Positions 51,992-61,025 of a stretch of 64,000 nt of DNA are shown one piece after another. The notes under the pieces were generated by a model that did not search any database, was not told the origin of the DNA, and saw only the letters and a list, made by a program, of their open reading frames with translations. The first letter of the stretch is position 1; the number at the start of each line of letters is the position of its first letter. The translations under genes were made by a program, and so were the position numbers. Source of the stretch: Chloroflexota bacterium (GTDB lineage Bacteria; Chloroflexota; Anaerolineae; Promineifilales; Promineifilaceae); NCBI GenBank assembly GCA_022616275.1, contig JAKEFB010000042.1:1-64000 (forward strand), read 5' to 3'.

Positions 51992-53182
51992 CTAGAGAGT
52001 TGGCGCGGTTTTTCTGGCGGCGGCAAAGCCGGGCAAAGCACCGGTGATCATCTCGTCGTTGGCCGTGAGGGAAATCCTGAAATAACCCGGCATCTCCGCC
52101 ACCGTCCCCGGCAGGCAAAAGACGTTATGCTCGGCCAGCCGCTCGCAAAAGGCACCGTCGTCGGAGATGGGCGAACGGACCAGCAGGTAAAACGTCCCTT
52201 CTGGCGGGTCGAGCTGGTAGCCCATCGCCTGCAGCTCGCCGGCCAGCCAGTCACGCTTATACTGGAGATGCTCAATGTCAATGGACTGCCGTTCCAGGTC
52301 GGGCAGAGCGTGTTGCAGGAGGGCGTTGGGGAAGGCGTAGCCGTTGGCCAGTTGCGCCACCAGCAGGGCCGGCCGCAAGGCGTCGCGTTCCGGCATGTCG
52401 GGTGGCAGAGCCAGGTAGCCCAGCCGCTGCCCCGGCGTCAGCAGCGTCTTGCCGTAGGTGTAAAGCAGGAAGGAGTAGGGGTAGCAGGTGGCTGGACTGG
52501 TGTACGGCCGGCCGTCAAAGATAATCCGGCTGTAAGCGTCATCAGACAGCAGGTAAATCGGCCGGCTGTGGCGCTGGCTGGCGTCGGCCAGCAAGGCCGC
52601 CAGGCCGCCTAACGTCTCCGGCTTGTAGATTTTGCCGGTCGGGTTGTTAGGCGAGTTGACGATGATGGCCCGCGTGCGCGGGGTAATCGCCCCGGCAATG
52701 GCTTCCAGGTCCAGGTCGAACGTGTCAGGATTGACCCTGACCCGCACCGGCCGGCCGTTGTTGGCCACAATCAGGGCACTGTAGAAGAACCAGGGCGGGC
52801 TGATGAAAATGACTTCGTCGTCCGGATCGGTGATGGCCGCCAGGCCCACGCCTAAGGCCGCAAAAGCGCCGTTGGTGAGAAAGATGTCCTCCGGCTGGAA
52901 AGGCTGGCCGTAGCGCTGGCGCAGCGTCTCGGCCACGGACGCCTGGGCATCCGGCTCGCTCATCTTGTAAGCGTACTAATCCTTGTTCTGGGGCACGTGC
53001 CAGTTTCCTAGCGCAGCCACAAAACCCGCCAGGGGCATCTCGTGTGGATTGCCGAAAGCAAAGTCGTAAATGCCCGGTTCGCCCACCCGCCGGGCATAGG
53101 TAGACCGGGTGGCAAAATAAAAGATAGGACTCGCCTCGTCCAGGACGGCCGCCATACGGCGGGAAATGTGGTGGCTGGTCAT
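51992..53182 (-). pseudogene. Class I/II aminotransferase interrupted by one TAG
   Basis: From ATG at 53182, with GAGGAAA upstream, the frame reads a normal aminotransferase N-terminus (ISRRMAAVLDEASPIFYF, GIYDFAFGNPHEMPL) to VPQNKD. It meets TAG at 52976-52978. The same frame then continues without shift as YAYKMSEPDAQASVAE to 51992 with all later motifs: FISPPWFFY, NSPNNPTGKIYK, SDDAYSRIIFD, the lysine of YGKTLLTPGQRLGY, and YFRISLTAN. In relatives this position is, from memory, a Trp (TGG), so one base change explains the stop. Without the stop it would be 396 codons and probably active. The 323-residue downstream part could be translated alone but would lack the N-terminal arm. Confidence 0.8.
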
Positions 53183-53282
53183 AAGGTTTCCTCGTTTAGG
53201 GGTAGCCGGGGGAATAAATTCTTGTTTATTAGGCACGGCGGCATTGTACTGCTTTCACTATTGTGCGCCAATATAAAGAACT

Positions 53283-53939
53283 TTAACTGGACTTCTCTCC
53301 CAACCCCGCTTCACGGGCACGGATAATGGCCTGCGCCCGGTCAGTGACCTGCAGCTTGTTGAAGATATTAGAAACTTGATTGCGTACGGTCTTCTCGCTA
53401 ATCCCTAGCCGGTGGGCAATCTCGGGATTGGTGAGATGTTGGGCCATCAGGGCCAGAATTTCACGCTCCCGCTCGGTGAGTTCCGGGAAGGTCTGTGGCG
53501 GCGCAGGCGGGCGAGGAGTGGCGAAGTAATGCATGACCTGGCGGGCCACGGCCGCGCCGAAAATGGCTTCGCCGCTGTTAATAGCCCGCACGGCACGGAC
53601 GATTTCGGCCTTCAAGGCGCCCTTCAACACGTAACCACGCGCCCCGGCCCGCACGGCGGCAAAGACGGAATCATTGTCGTCGAACATGGTCAAAACGAGA
53701 ATACCGATGTGGGGGCTGGTGTGCAGGATGTGGCGCGTTGCTTCGATGCCGTTAACGCCAGGCATATTGAGGTCCATGAGGACCACGTCTGGCTGCAATT
53801 TCACAGCCAGTGTCACCGCTTCCTCGCCGGTGGTTGCTTCGCCGGCCACCGTGAAATCGGGAACAGAATCGCACAGCGCCCGGAGTCCCTCGCGGAACTC
53901 AGTGTTGTCGTCGGCGATGAGAATGGAGATTGGTTCCAT
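53283..53939 (-). CDS. NarL/LuxR-family response regulator
   Basis: A 218-residue DNA-binding response regulator. The receiver has the acidic pair in LIADDNTEFREG, the phosphorylated Asp in VVLMDLNMPGVNG and the Lys in GYVLKGAL. The C-terminal LuxR helix-turn-helix covers about residues 148-208 (LTEREREILALMAQ, ISEKTVRNQVSNIF). GGAGAATT precedes the ATG and overlaps the end of the sensor gene, only three bases away. The target genes are unknown. Confidence 0.95.
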   Translation of the reverse strand: MEPISILIADDNTEFREGLRALCDSVPDFTVAGEATTGEEAVTLAVKLQPDVVLMDLNMPGVNGIEATRHILHTSPHIGILVLTMFDDNDSVFAAVRAGARGYVLKGALKAEIVRAVRAINSGEAIFGAAVARQVMHYFATPRPPAPPQTFPELTEREREILALMAQHLTNPEIAHRLGISEKTVRNQVSNIFNKLQVTDRAQAIIRAREAGLGEKSS

Positions 53940-53942
53940 ACT

Positions 53943-56054
53943 TCAATTCTCCTGGCGGGCAATGGGCAAGCTGGCCGTCACGCGTGTACCTCCGCCGGGT
54001 AGAGCTTCGACCAAGCACTCCCCGCCTAACTCCTCAGCCCGTTCGCGCATGGAACTCAGCCCAACACCGGCCTGGTGCTCCGGCGACAACCCGATACCAT
54101 CGTCGCTGATTTCCAGGGAGAGCGCCATTTGCCCGGTGGTGTGACGCAAATCGAGCGAAATGAAGCAATTTTGGGCGTGGGCATGGCGTACGACGTTCGT
54201 CAAGGCTTCCTGCACAATGCGATAGGCAGCTACTTCGACGGCGGCCGGCAGAGCGGGCAGGTGTTCCGGCGCAGAGAGGGTGACCTGGGCGCCGTCTAGT
54301 TCACTCTGAGCGGCGTGCTCCCGCAGCGCAGCCACCAGCCCCAAATCGTCGAGCGCCGGCGGCCGCAGGGCGTAGACCAGCCGCCGGACCTCAACGATAA
54401 TGTTCTGCGTTTTGCCGATCAAGTCATTCAGCAGCGCTTCAGCCTTCTCGGGATTGGCGCTGAGGGAATCACGGGCGGCTTCGAGCTTGAGCGTTTGCCC
54501 GGCGAGTTGGGGGCCAAGGCCGTCGTGTAGGTCGCGGCGCAGGCGGCGGCGTTCCTCCTCCCGCGCCGTCACCAGCCGCTCGCGGGCGCGCTGGAGGTCG
54601 GTGGTGAGGCGCACGGCGTGGGCGGCCACGCTGGCCTGGCGGGCGATATTTTCCAGCAGGCGGCGCTCCGGCGCGGTGAAGGACTCACCTGGTGCGCGGG
54701 CAGCGACGATCAACTGGCCGATGGTTTCGGCCTGGTAAACGAGGGGCAGGTGAAGCAGCGGGGTGACCGGCGAGCCATAAGCGGCGGCAATGGCAAAATT
54801 GTCCGCGCCGGAGTGCTGTTGCTTCAGGGCGACGGCCGCATAGGGCAATTTGAGGGCCTGGGCTATCGTTTCGACCATCGCCGGCAAAACGGCTTCGGGG
54901 GCCAGTGTCGTTTCCAGGCGCTGGCCCAGGCGAGAGAGCACGCCGTAGGGGTCGTCGCGTTCGCCATAGAGCAGGCGATTGACACCCTGTTGCAGCCGCT
55001 GGCGCAGCGGTTGAAAGAGGACGGCAATGAGGCCGGTCGCCAGAAGCGAGACGGTGAAGTGATCGCTGCTGTGAAAAAATTCGCTCAGGTAGCCAACGAC
55101 CAGCGCATAGAGGCCGACCACAATCACAGTCAACGAACCGTAGACGAGGGTGCGATTAATGATCAGGTCAATGTCAAACAGGTGGTAGCGCAGAATGGCA
55201 ATGGCAATAGCAGCCAGGAAAAGCAGTTGAGTAATGGCGATGAAGAGCAAACCAATATTAAGTTGCCGGATATTGGCTGCGGGGTTAGAAAAAAAGGAGG
55301 CCTGGGCTATTAATACCGCCACGATGACGACGCCAGAGGCCCAGACCACCCATTTGATTTGCTGTCGCTCGCGGGCTGGTGAGACGCGGTAACGTAGCAA
55401 GAGGGACGCCATCCCGGCTAGCAAACTAAGGGGCAGCAATATCCCGGTAATACCAATGGTGGCGGCGATGAGGGAGCGATAAGGAGCTAACGTGGGAATA
55501 AACAGGGGATTGGCCGGCAGGGTAAAGATTTTGATCCGTGTGGAGCTGGCCATGATTTCCAGGATCGCGCCAGCAAACTTGACGAGGGCGTAGATTTTTA
55601 CCCAGGGCGCCAGACGCGGTGGATAGACCCGGCCGGTAGGGAAAGTGAGCATGAAATAAGCCAGCGAGGGAGCAGCCACGCCGGCCGCGCCGATCAAAAA
55701 GAGTTCAAAGGCCAGGCCAGAGAGGTATGGCGAACCCAATTCATAGCTGAATTGGGCGCCAATGATAAAAATACTCAACACCACCAGGAAACCACCCACG
55801 ACGTTGCCGGGGACGCGCCAGAGGAGCACGGCGCCCAGCAGCAGCATGGCCGGTCCAATGAGTAAGCCAAACATAATCCGCAAGAGAAAGGTCTGGCCGG
55901 CGATGCCTGGCGTATTGGGATGGGCCCATAAATCAGCGACCAGCGCCCCGGCCGGCAACAGGCTGAGAAGCGCCAGCGCCCGAAACAGATAATCGAGCGG
56001 GCTGAGACGGATGGGGTGTGATGGAGGGATGGTTATTGCGACCGGCCGATTCAT
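53943..56054 (-). CDS. Membrane sensor histidine kinase (HisKA_3 type)
   Basis: The sensor partner of the adjacent regulator, 703 residues. The N-terminal ~340 residues hold about eight or nine membrane segments and the phrase RYHLFDIDLIINRTLVYG, seen in ComP-like sensors. A GAF domain lies at about 370-500. The dimerisation box is RRLRRDLHDGLGPQLAGQTL with the phosphorylated histidine, followed by RRLVYALRPPALDDLGL. The ATPase domain contains AYRIVQEALTNVVRHAHA, ISDDGIGL and GVGLSSMRERAEELGG. The start has no Shine-Dalgarno but has TATAAT just upstream. Confidence 0.93.
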   Translation of the reverse strand: MNRPVAITIPPSHPIRLSPLDYLFRALALLSLLPAGALVADLWAHPNTPGIAGQTFLLRIMFGLLIGPAMLLLGAVLLWRVPGNVVGGFLVVLSIFIIGAQFSYELGSPYLSGLAFELFLIGAAGVAAPSLAYFMLTFPTGRVYPPRLAPWVKIYALVKFAGAILEIMASSTRIKIFTLPANPLFIPTLAPYRSLIAATIGITGILLPLSLLAGMASLLLRYRVSPARERQQIKWVVWASGVVIVAVLIAQASFFSNPAANIRQLNIGLLFIAITQLLFLAAIAIAILRYHLFDIDLIINRTLVYGSLTVIVVGLYALVVGYLSEFFHSSDHFTVSLLATGLIAVLFQPLRQRLQQGVNRLLYGERDDPYGVLSRLGQRLETTLAPEAVLPAMVETIAQALKLPYAAVALKQQHSGADNFAIAAAYGSPVTPLLHLPLVYQAETIGQLIVAARAPGESFTAPERRLLENIARQASVAAHAVRLTTDLQRARERLVTAREEERRRLRRDLHDGLGPQLAGQTLKLEAARDSLSANPEKAEALLNDLIGKTQNIIVEVRRLVYALRPPALDDLGLVAALREHAAQSELDGAQVTLSAPEHLPALPAAVEVAAYRIVQEALTNVVRHAHAQNCFISLDLRHTTGQMALSLEISDDGIGLSPEHQAGVGLSSMRERAEELGGECLVEALPGGGTRVTASLPIARQEN

Positions 56055-56062
56055 TGCATTAC

Positions 56063-56068
56063 ATTATA
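56063..56068 (-). promoter_or_regulatory. -10 element close to the sensor kinase start
   Basis: On the minus strand a perfect TATAAT lies eight bases before the ATG of the kinase gene, with no ribosome-binding site between. Transcription would start at or within a base or two of the ATG, suggesting a leaderless mRNA. The -35 region is poor. Confidence 0.35.
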
Positions 56069-56076
56069 ACGGCTAT

Positions 56077-56658
56077 TTAAGGGTGTGATAGTCTGGCCTG
56101 TACCGTTACCAGCACCAGGGCGGCCACCAGCACAATAGCCAGCAGCAGGATAAATCCCTTACCTGCTGCCGGTGTACCGCCTAACAGGGGGATGTTGTGC
56201 CCTGGCCCCAGCGCAAAGATAAATCCGGCCAGGGCGGTAGAGGTCACGGCCCGCCAGGAGTGCCCTAGCAACCAGCCGGCCGCCCCACCGACCAGCGTGG
56301 CGGTCAACAATAGCTCCAGGAGGAAGTGAACCAGCACTCGCCCGCCCTGACCTTCGGGGATGGCGGTGAAAGGAGGCGGAATGAGCGGTGGGCGTAGCTC
56401 GGCCAGGATAATGGCCGGAACCAGCGTGGCCATAACCAGCGCCGCCAGGGCCGGGAACGTCCACGGCGGTGGCGGCAGGCCGTCACGAATTTCGGCGTAT
56501 GACCAGCCTATGGCTAACCCGCCCAACGCGGCGACGATGAGCCCCACAGGAAGAATAAACCAGATGGGCGCAATCCAGAGGTGGTGGATCGTCAGGAAAA
56601 GCAAAAGACCGGCGACCCCGGCGGCCGCGCCGGCGATTAAGGCGGCGTTGGACGTCAT
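56077..56658 (-). CDS. Small integral membrane protein, unknown function
   Basis: 193 residues with about five hydrophobic segments (near 5-22, 28-48, 70-88, 110-135 and 165-188). The start at 56658 (MTSNAAL) has GGAGAGAAAG upstream; the longer frame from 56676 runs through that site. A Pro-rich loop (LRPPLIPPPF) and GPGHNIPLLGG stand between helices. The pattern recalls CbtA-like or other metal-related membrane proteins, but this is not firm. It follows the similar-sized membrane gene at 56691. Confidence 0.6.
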   Translation of the reverse strand: MTSNAALIAGAAAGVAGLLLFLTIHHLWIAPIWFILPVGLIVAALGGLAIGWSYAEIRDGLPPPPWTFPALAALVMATLVPAIILAELRPPLIPPPFTAIPEGQGGRVLVHFLLELLLTATLVGGAAGWLLGHSWRAVTSTALAGFIFALGPGHNIPLLGGTPAAGKGFILLLAIVLVAALVLVTVQARLSHP

Positions 56659-56690
56659 TTTCTTTCTCTCCATCATTTTTCTGGCCAGAG

Positions 56691-57242
56691 TTAATGGGCG
56701 TACTGCTGCCCACGCTGGTGGTATCGCTGGATGATCTCATAGCCGACCACCGGCGCCACCATGACCACCTGACCGAGCAGCACGTCGTGCCAGAGCTGGT
56801 ATCCGGCGGCCATCTGAAACTCGTTGCGGGCCATCTGCCAGCGGTCAACGACCACCACAATGGGGATGAAGACGAGCACGACCAGCCCATAGGCGAGGAG
56901 TGGACGCGGCATGCGGCGAGCCAACCAGCGGTAGCCCAGCAGCCATAGGGTCCAACCAGGCACACCTCCCAGGGCGGTGAGGAGCATTAGCACTGTAAAC
57001 GGGCGTGGGGCGAGCGCAGGTCCCACCCACCAACCCATCGCTCGAGCGAAGACGTTAACCAACACGAGTAGCGCCGCGCTGCCAATTGCGGTAAGCAGAA
57101 TCACCTGGCGTTGTGGGTGGTCACCGCGCCACGCCCACCAGATCGTCGCGCCACAGGCGATGGCAGTGAGCGTAATGGCCAGACCAGCGCCGAAAGGGCT
57201 GGTGAGGAACTGAACTTCGGGTGGAATTGGTTCTGCTGGCAT
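56691..57242 (-). CDS. Integral membrane protein, unknown function
   Basis: 183 residues with about five hydrophobic segments (near 17-37, 47-66, 80-100, 117-135 and 152-170). AAGGTG lies upstream of the ATG. No family motif was recognised. Charged loops include RGDHPQRQ and VDRWQMARNEFQ. With the next membrane gene and the FAD enzyme upstream it forms a same-strand set, which might be a small redox or transport unit. Confidence 0.55.
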   Translation of the reverse strand: MPAEPIPPEVQFLTSPFGAGLAITLTAIACGATIWWAWRGDHPQRQVILLTAIGSAALLVLVNVFARAMGWWVGPALAPRPFTVLMLLTALGGVPGWTLWLLGYRWLARRMPRPLLAYGLVVLVFIPIVVVVDRWQMARNEFQMAAGYQLWHDVLLGQVVMVAPVVGYEIIQRYHQRGQQYAH

Positions 57243-57257
57243 GATACACCTTCAAAA

Positions 57258-57299
57258 GTAATGTGAGTTTGCGAGCTTGCCAAATCACTTGCCACTCTT
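57258..57299. repeat. Word repeat at the end of the FAD monooxygenase gene
   Basis: GTGAGTTTGCGAGCTTGCC and CACTTGCCACTC words match the vocabulary of the elements at 13619-13675 and 20950-20975. The last five codons and the stop of the FAD enzyme (57285-57287) are made from the repeat. Confidence 0.55.
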
Positions 57300-58580
57300 T
57301 ATGTTTGAGCCTTCTATGGTGAGGTTTGACACTTGCATAGTTGGCTGCCGGAGTGACGGGGCGACGTGCTCGCGACGAACGCCGAAACCGATAAATCGGG
57401 CGGGCAGTTCGCGGACAAAGGGCAACTGCCGCATCAGCGGCAGGCGGAAGAAAAATGGCAACTGGAAAGCCAGGCCCGGGTCGAGGGCGCGGTTAATGAG
57501 CCTATCCTGAAGACCGCTAATGATGGCCTGGACGATGCGGGTTGGCCACTCGCGGCGGCGCTGCACGGCCGCTAAATGGGCCAGGTACACGTCGCCTTCC
57601 TGGAGCGGCCGGGTGAGCATGTTGGCGGCGGCGACGGCGTCCATGATGGCGTAGTTGATGCCGTTGCCACCGGCCGGGGACATGACGTGGGCGGCGTCGC
57701 CAATCAATAGGAGCCCCGGCTTATACCAGCGCGGCAGCCGGTCGGAAGCGACCGAGAGCAGGGACATTTGCTTCCAATCTTTTAGCTCTCCGGCCGCCCC
57801 GGCCAGTTCAGGAACCAGCTCGGCAATGGTGCGGCGAAAGGCCTCAATGCCGGCGGCCTGGAGTTGTTTGTAGCTACCTTTGCGAATGACGTAGCCAACC
57901 TGCCACTGCTCCCCGCGATCCAGCAAAATGAGCAGAGCGCCCTGGCCAAACCGGCCCATCACGCCGCCGGCCGCCTCAGGGTGTTTGGGCAGCCGCAGCC
58001 AGAGCACGTCCATAGGCGGCGAGGTGGTGATGGGCTGGAATCCGGCCAGTTTGCGCGTCTTTGAGAAACGGCCGTCGGCCCCCACCGTCAGCAAGGCCCG
58101 GACTTCGTAACGGCCGTCGCGCCCCACGTAGCGCACGCCCCGCACCACGCCATCCTCCTCAATCAATTCCTGGACGTTGGCGTTGAAAATCAGCGAGAAG
58201 TTTGGATATTGCTGGGCCTCCTGGGTGATGAATTCCAGAAAACGAGTCTGGGGCATCATGGCAATGAAGGGGAAACGTGTTTTCAAAGTGCTGAGATCGA
58301 GAAATTGGACAAAACCGGCCGGCGTGGGGCCGGTGAAGGAATCAATCCTGGCGTAGGGCAGTTGCAGCAGCCGCCCGGCCAGCCCGATCTCATCCAGCAC
58401 TTCCAGGATGGACGGATGCAGGGTGTCGCCCCGGAAGTCGCGGTCGAAATCGGCGTGCAGTTCCAGCAGCATGACCGGGACGCCCTGCCGCGCCAGCAGG
58501 AGAGCCAGCACTGCCCCGGCCGGGCCGCCGCCCACGATGACGCAGGTGGTTTCAAGTTGATGTGGATTTGAATCGTTCAT
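57285..58580 (-). CDS. FAD-dependent monooxygenase
   Basis: A flavoprotein of the p-hydroxybenzoate hydroxylase/UbiH type, 431 residues. The dinucleotide motif is VIVGGGPAGAVLALLLA with the acidic end of the second strand in LLELHADF. The DG motif is VGADGRFSKTRKL, and the FAD-ribityl motif is LLIGDAAHVMSPAGGNGINYAIMDA. It should hydroxylate an aromatic, quinone or polyketide-like substrate with NAD(P)H and oxygen. Context does not reveal which. GAGGAAAG precedes the start. Confidence 0.88.
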   Translation of the reverse strand: MNDSNPHQLETTCVIVGGGPAGAVLALLLARQGVPVMLLELHADFDRDFRGDTLHPSILEVLDEIGLAGRLLQLPYARIDSFTGPTPAGFVQFLDLSTLKTRFPFIAMMPQTRFLEFITQEAQQYPNFSLIFNANVQELIEEDGVVRGVRYVGRDGRYEVRALLTVGADGRFSKTRKLAGFQPITTSPPMDVLWLRLPKHPEAAGGVMGRFGQGALLILLDRGEQWQVGYVIRKGSYKQLQAAGIEAFRRTIAELVPELAGAAGELKDWKQMSLLSVASDRLPRWYKPGLLLIGDAAHVMSPAGGNGINYAIMDAVAAANMLTRPLQEGDVYLAHLAAVQRRREWPTRIVQAIISGLQDRLINRALDPGLAFQLPFFFRLPLMRQLPFVRELPARFIGFGVRREHVAPSLRQPTMQVSNLTIEGSNIKSGK

Positions 58581-58616
58581 CGTCTTTCCTCGGCATGATT
58601 CCCAATGAATAGGTGG

Positions 58617-58635
58617 CGCGATTTGGCAAATCGCG
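58617..58635. repeat. Perfect palindrome CGCGATTTG-G-CAAATCGCG
   Basis: A 9-base perfect inverted repeat with a one-base centre lies about 36 bases before the FAD monooxygenase start and 45 bases after the preceding gene. The form fits a dimeric repressor site or a very tight hairpin. No regulator gene is adjacent. Confidence 0.5.
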
Positions 58636-58679
58636 TTACGGCGGTGCAGCCCGAAAACGCCAATGCCCAGGAGATAATT

Positions 58680-59315
58680 TCAATGGTGGCCAGAATGTTC
58701 GGGGTCAGCCATGTAAGCCCCTTCAGGCTCGCGGTAGGCTAATAACTGCGCAGCGGCCGCCATCAACAATACCACCCAAACCAGGTTATCTGTCCCTCGC
58801 AAGACAACGGCGACGGCCCGGGCCAGCCCGGCCAACACCAGCGTGCCGCCCAGCAGGCGGTGGGCCAGCACAGCCCTGGCCACCGCCCCGGCCGTGCCAT
58901 GCTGCTCGTGTACAATGAAGAGAAGGCCAATGAGAATGAGGGCCAGGGGCATCACCAGGGCCAGCAGGAAGGGCAATACGCCAGCCAGACTCAAGAACTC
59001 GGCCAGCCCGCCGGCGAATAGTAGGCCAGAGAGCAGGAAATGCTGTTGCTGTTGGTGGTCGGCCAGGAGCTGGGCCAGTGGTCGCCGGTAGCGACGCGCT
59101 GCCCAGAGGATGAACAGCGGCACGAACAGTCCAGCGCCAACCAGCAGGCCCGGCCACAGGTAGCGCCAGCCACCCCGGACAAGGCCGAAAGCCTCCAGCG
59201 CGGCCAACAGGGCTACCGCCCCCAGGAGAAGGCCCACGACGATGTGGGCGAAGTTCGAGTAAGCGGCTCTGCGCCTGGCAACGGCCGCATTATCCATAGA
59301 ATCCACTTGAGACAT
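58680..59315 (-). CDS. Integral membrane protein, unknown function
   Basis: 211 residues with about six hydrophobic segments. GGAGGT upstream of the ATG supports the start (MSQVDSMDNAAV). Charged loops include ARRYRRPLAQLLADHQQQQHF and VHEQHG. No family was recognised. It is separated from the FAD enzyme by a gap holding a perfect palindrome. Confidence 0.55.
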   Translation of the reverse strand: MSQVDSMDNAAVARRRAAYSNFAHIVVGLLLGAVALLAALEAFGLVRGGWRYLWPGLLVGAGLFVPLFILWAARRYRRPLAQLLADHQQQQHFLLSGLLFAGGLAEFLSLAGVLPFLLALVMPLALILIGLLFIVHEQHGTAGAVARAVLAHRLLGGTLVLAGLARAVAVVLRGTDNLVWVVLLMAAAAQLLAYREPEGAYMADPEHSGHH

Positions 59316-59342
59316 CGTTCATACCTCCAACTGTTGTTGCTT

Positions 59343-59645
59343 TCATGGTGTGTTGCGCACCAATGGCAGATAGACCTGGTAGCCGGCCGGGCTTTCGACC
59401 CAGAAGCCGCCGGCCAACATGTAATTGCCACCACTGTGCCGCCCGGCGTCCGGCTGGCCGGCCGTGCCGCCCACGGCGTAGCTCCCGCCGCTGCTAAACG
59501 TGGCCCCGCCGCCGTCGGCCGTCCACCAGGCCAGGCCGTAGCCGCCCTCAGGATTGGCTGCCAGAACGGCCGGGACTAAAACCGCCACGAGCAGTACAAG
59601 TAAGAACCACAATAGACGATGTTTCAACTGTCCTGGCTGTTTCAT
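59343..59645 (-). CDS. Small secreted protein ending in YLPLVRN
   Basis: A 100-residue exported protein. The start at 59645 (MKQPGQLKHR) puts a signal peptide at residues 8-32 ending in AVLAAN; the longer open frame upstream is a shadow. The mature part is Gly-rich (WWTADGGGATFSSGGSYAVGGTAGQPDAG, then GGNYMLAGGFWV) and ends QVYLPLVRNTP. Only one beta-repeat pair is present. It is last in a run of four secreted-protein genes on this strand. Confidence 0.7.
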   Translation of the reverse strand: MKQPGQLKHRLLWFLLVLLVAVLVPAVLAANPEGGYGLAWWTADGGGATFSSGGSYAVGGTAGQPDAGRHSGGNYMLAGGFWVESPAGYQVYLPLVRNTP

Positions 59646-59655
59646 GGTTACGCCT

Positions 59656-61025
59656 CTACTGGCAGGTGTTGTTGAGGGGCGCGTAATTGCCGTCGTACAC
59701 GCCCACGCAGGTAAATGGTCCCGTGCCGGTGACCGGGTTAATAAGCTGGCTGGCTCCGACCCGGATGGTGTAGCTGGACAGATTGTTGATGCTGTTGCTG
59801 CCGCCACTGATGGTGGAACGGTCAATAGTCACTGTCGCCGCCGCGCCGGAATTGTACAGGCCGTAACTGCTGCCGCCGCTGGCCCTGGCCACCACGTTCC
59901 GCAGCGTAGACGAGGCGCTGCTGTGGGCCACGGCTGCGTTCAGGCTGCCGCCACTGACAGAAATAGTCACGTCCTGGAGCACGGCCGGAGCAGCGCCGAC
60001 GTTCACGCCAAAGTTGCTGCCGGGGCCGCTGGTGGTGATCGTGGCTCGCTCAAGGGTGAAGGAGGAAATGACGCCGTAAACACCGCTGGTGAAACTACCG
60101 CCGCTGGCGACCAGGTTCACGTCGCGCAGCAGGGGCATAGCGGCGTTGTCCAGGTACACAGCGATATTGCTGTCTGCCCCGGAAGCGATGGCCGTGACGT
60201 GGCTCACGCGGAATGTATCGGCGGCGTTGTAAATGGCGAAGGCGTTGAGCACCGCTCCGCCGCTATTGGCCACGGTCACCAGGCGCAGCTCGGCGTTATT
60301 GGCTCCCAGCACCGTGCCGCCGGTGGCGGAGTCGCTGCCCGAAGCCGTAATAATCGTCACCCCTTCGCCGGCGCCTTCCACGGCAACGTACTCCTTGAGG
60401 CTTAAGTGGTTGCTACCCAGGTTATAGACGCCCGGCTCGATTTTGAGCAGGTAGGGATTGGTCGCCGAAGCACCGCTGATGCCGTCCAGGGCATTGCGCA
60501 GGGCAGTCCCGCTGGCCAGCGGGTCGCCCGGAATTGGGCTGACGACGACAGTCCGTACGTAGCCGGGTGAAAGTCGTCAGCATCCCGGCCGTCGAGCTTG
60601 TCGGCCCCCAGGCTGTAAAGGGCGTAAGGGGCGGCCGTCAATTCCTGGCGCGGCAAGAGGGTGGTGTACCCTCCCGTGCTGCTGCCCGGCCGGACGCTAA
60701 TTTCCAGGTAGCGGGCCTCGCCGGCAAAAGCGGCGCTGCCAAAGTCAAGTTGGGTGGTAAACAGGCCATCGGTGACAGCCACGTCATCCTTGGTTACCGG
60801 GCTGCCGGCCTGGTTGCCGCCACTGGCCGCGTCGAATAACTTAAACTGGAAGTCATATAAACCACCGGTCGGGCTGCCGCCATCGGTTAGCCGGCCCTGG
60901 TAAGTAAAGCTGGCGCTAAGGGCAGGCGCGCCCGCCGGAGTTATGGCCGGGCCATGAGCCGTGGCCCCAGGCGCGCTCAAGAGCAAAAGAACAAGCAAGG
61001 TCAGAGCTAAAAGTTGGCGGTTCAT
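59656..61025 (-). pseudogene. Frameshifted secreted beta-helix protein
   Basis: From ATG at 61025 a signal peptide and ASFTYQGRLTDGGSPTGGLYDFQFKLFDA, then GADKLDGRDADDFHPA, are read. Near 60555-60565 the coherent sequence shifts frame: the other frame continues YVRTVVVSPIPGDPLASGTALRNALDGISG, then NPYLLKIEPGVYNLGSNHLSLKEYVAVEGAGEGVTII and a repeat-rich beta-helix to 59656. One missing base explains the break. Intact, it would be about 455 residues. The start overlaps the stop of the upstream gene by four bases. No slippery heptamer is visible, so programmed frameshifting is unlikely. Confidence 0.75.

Noticed and set aside
52976-52978. TAG as selenocysteine/pyrrolysine-like recoding in the aminotransferase
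   Set aside because: Many genes in the window end in TAG, the expected residue is an ordinary Trp, and no pyl-type context is seen.
60550-60570. Programmed ribosomal frameshift in the beta-helix gene
   Set aside because: There is no slippery heptamer, no upstream Shine-Dalgarno-like stimulator and no clear downstream pseudoknot at the junction.
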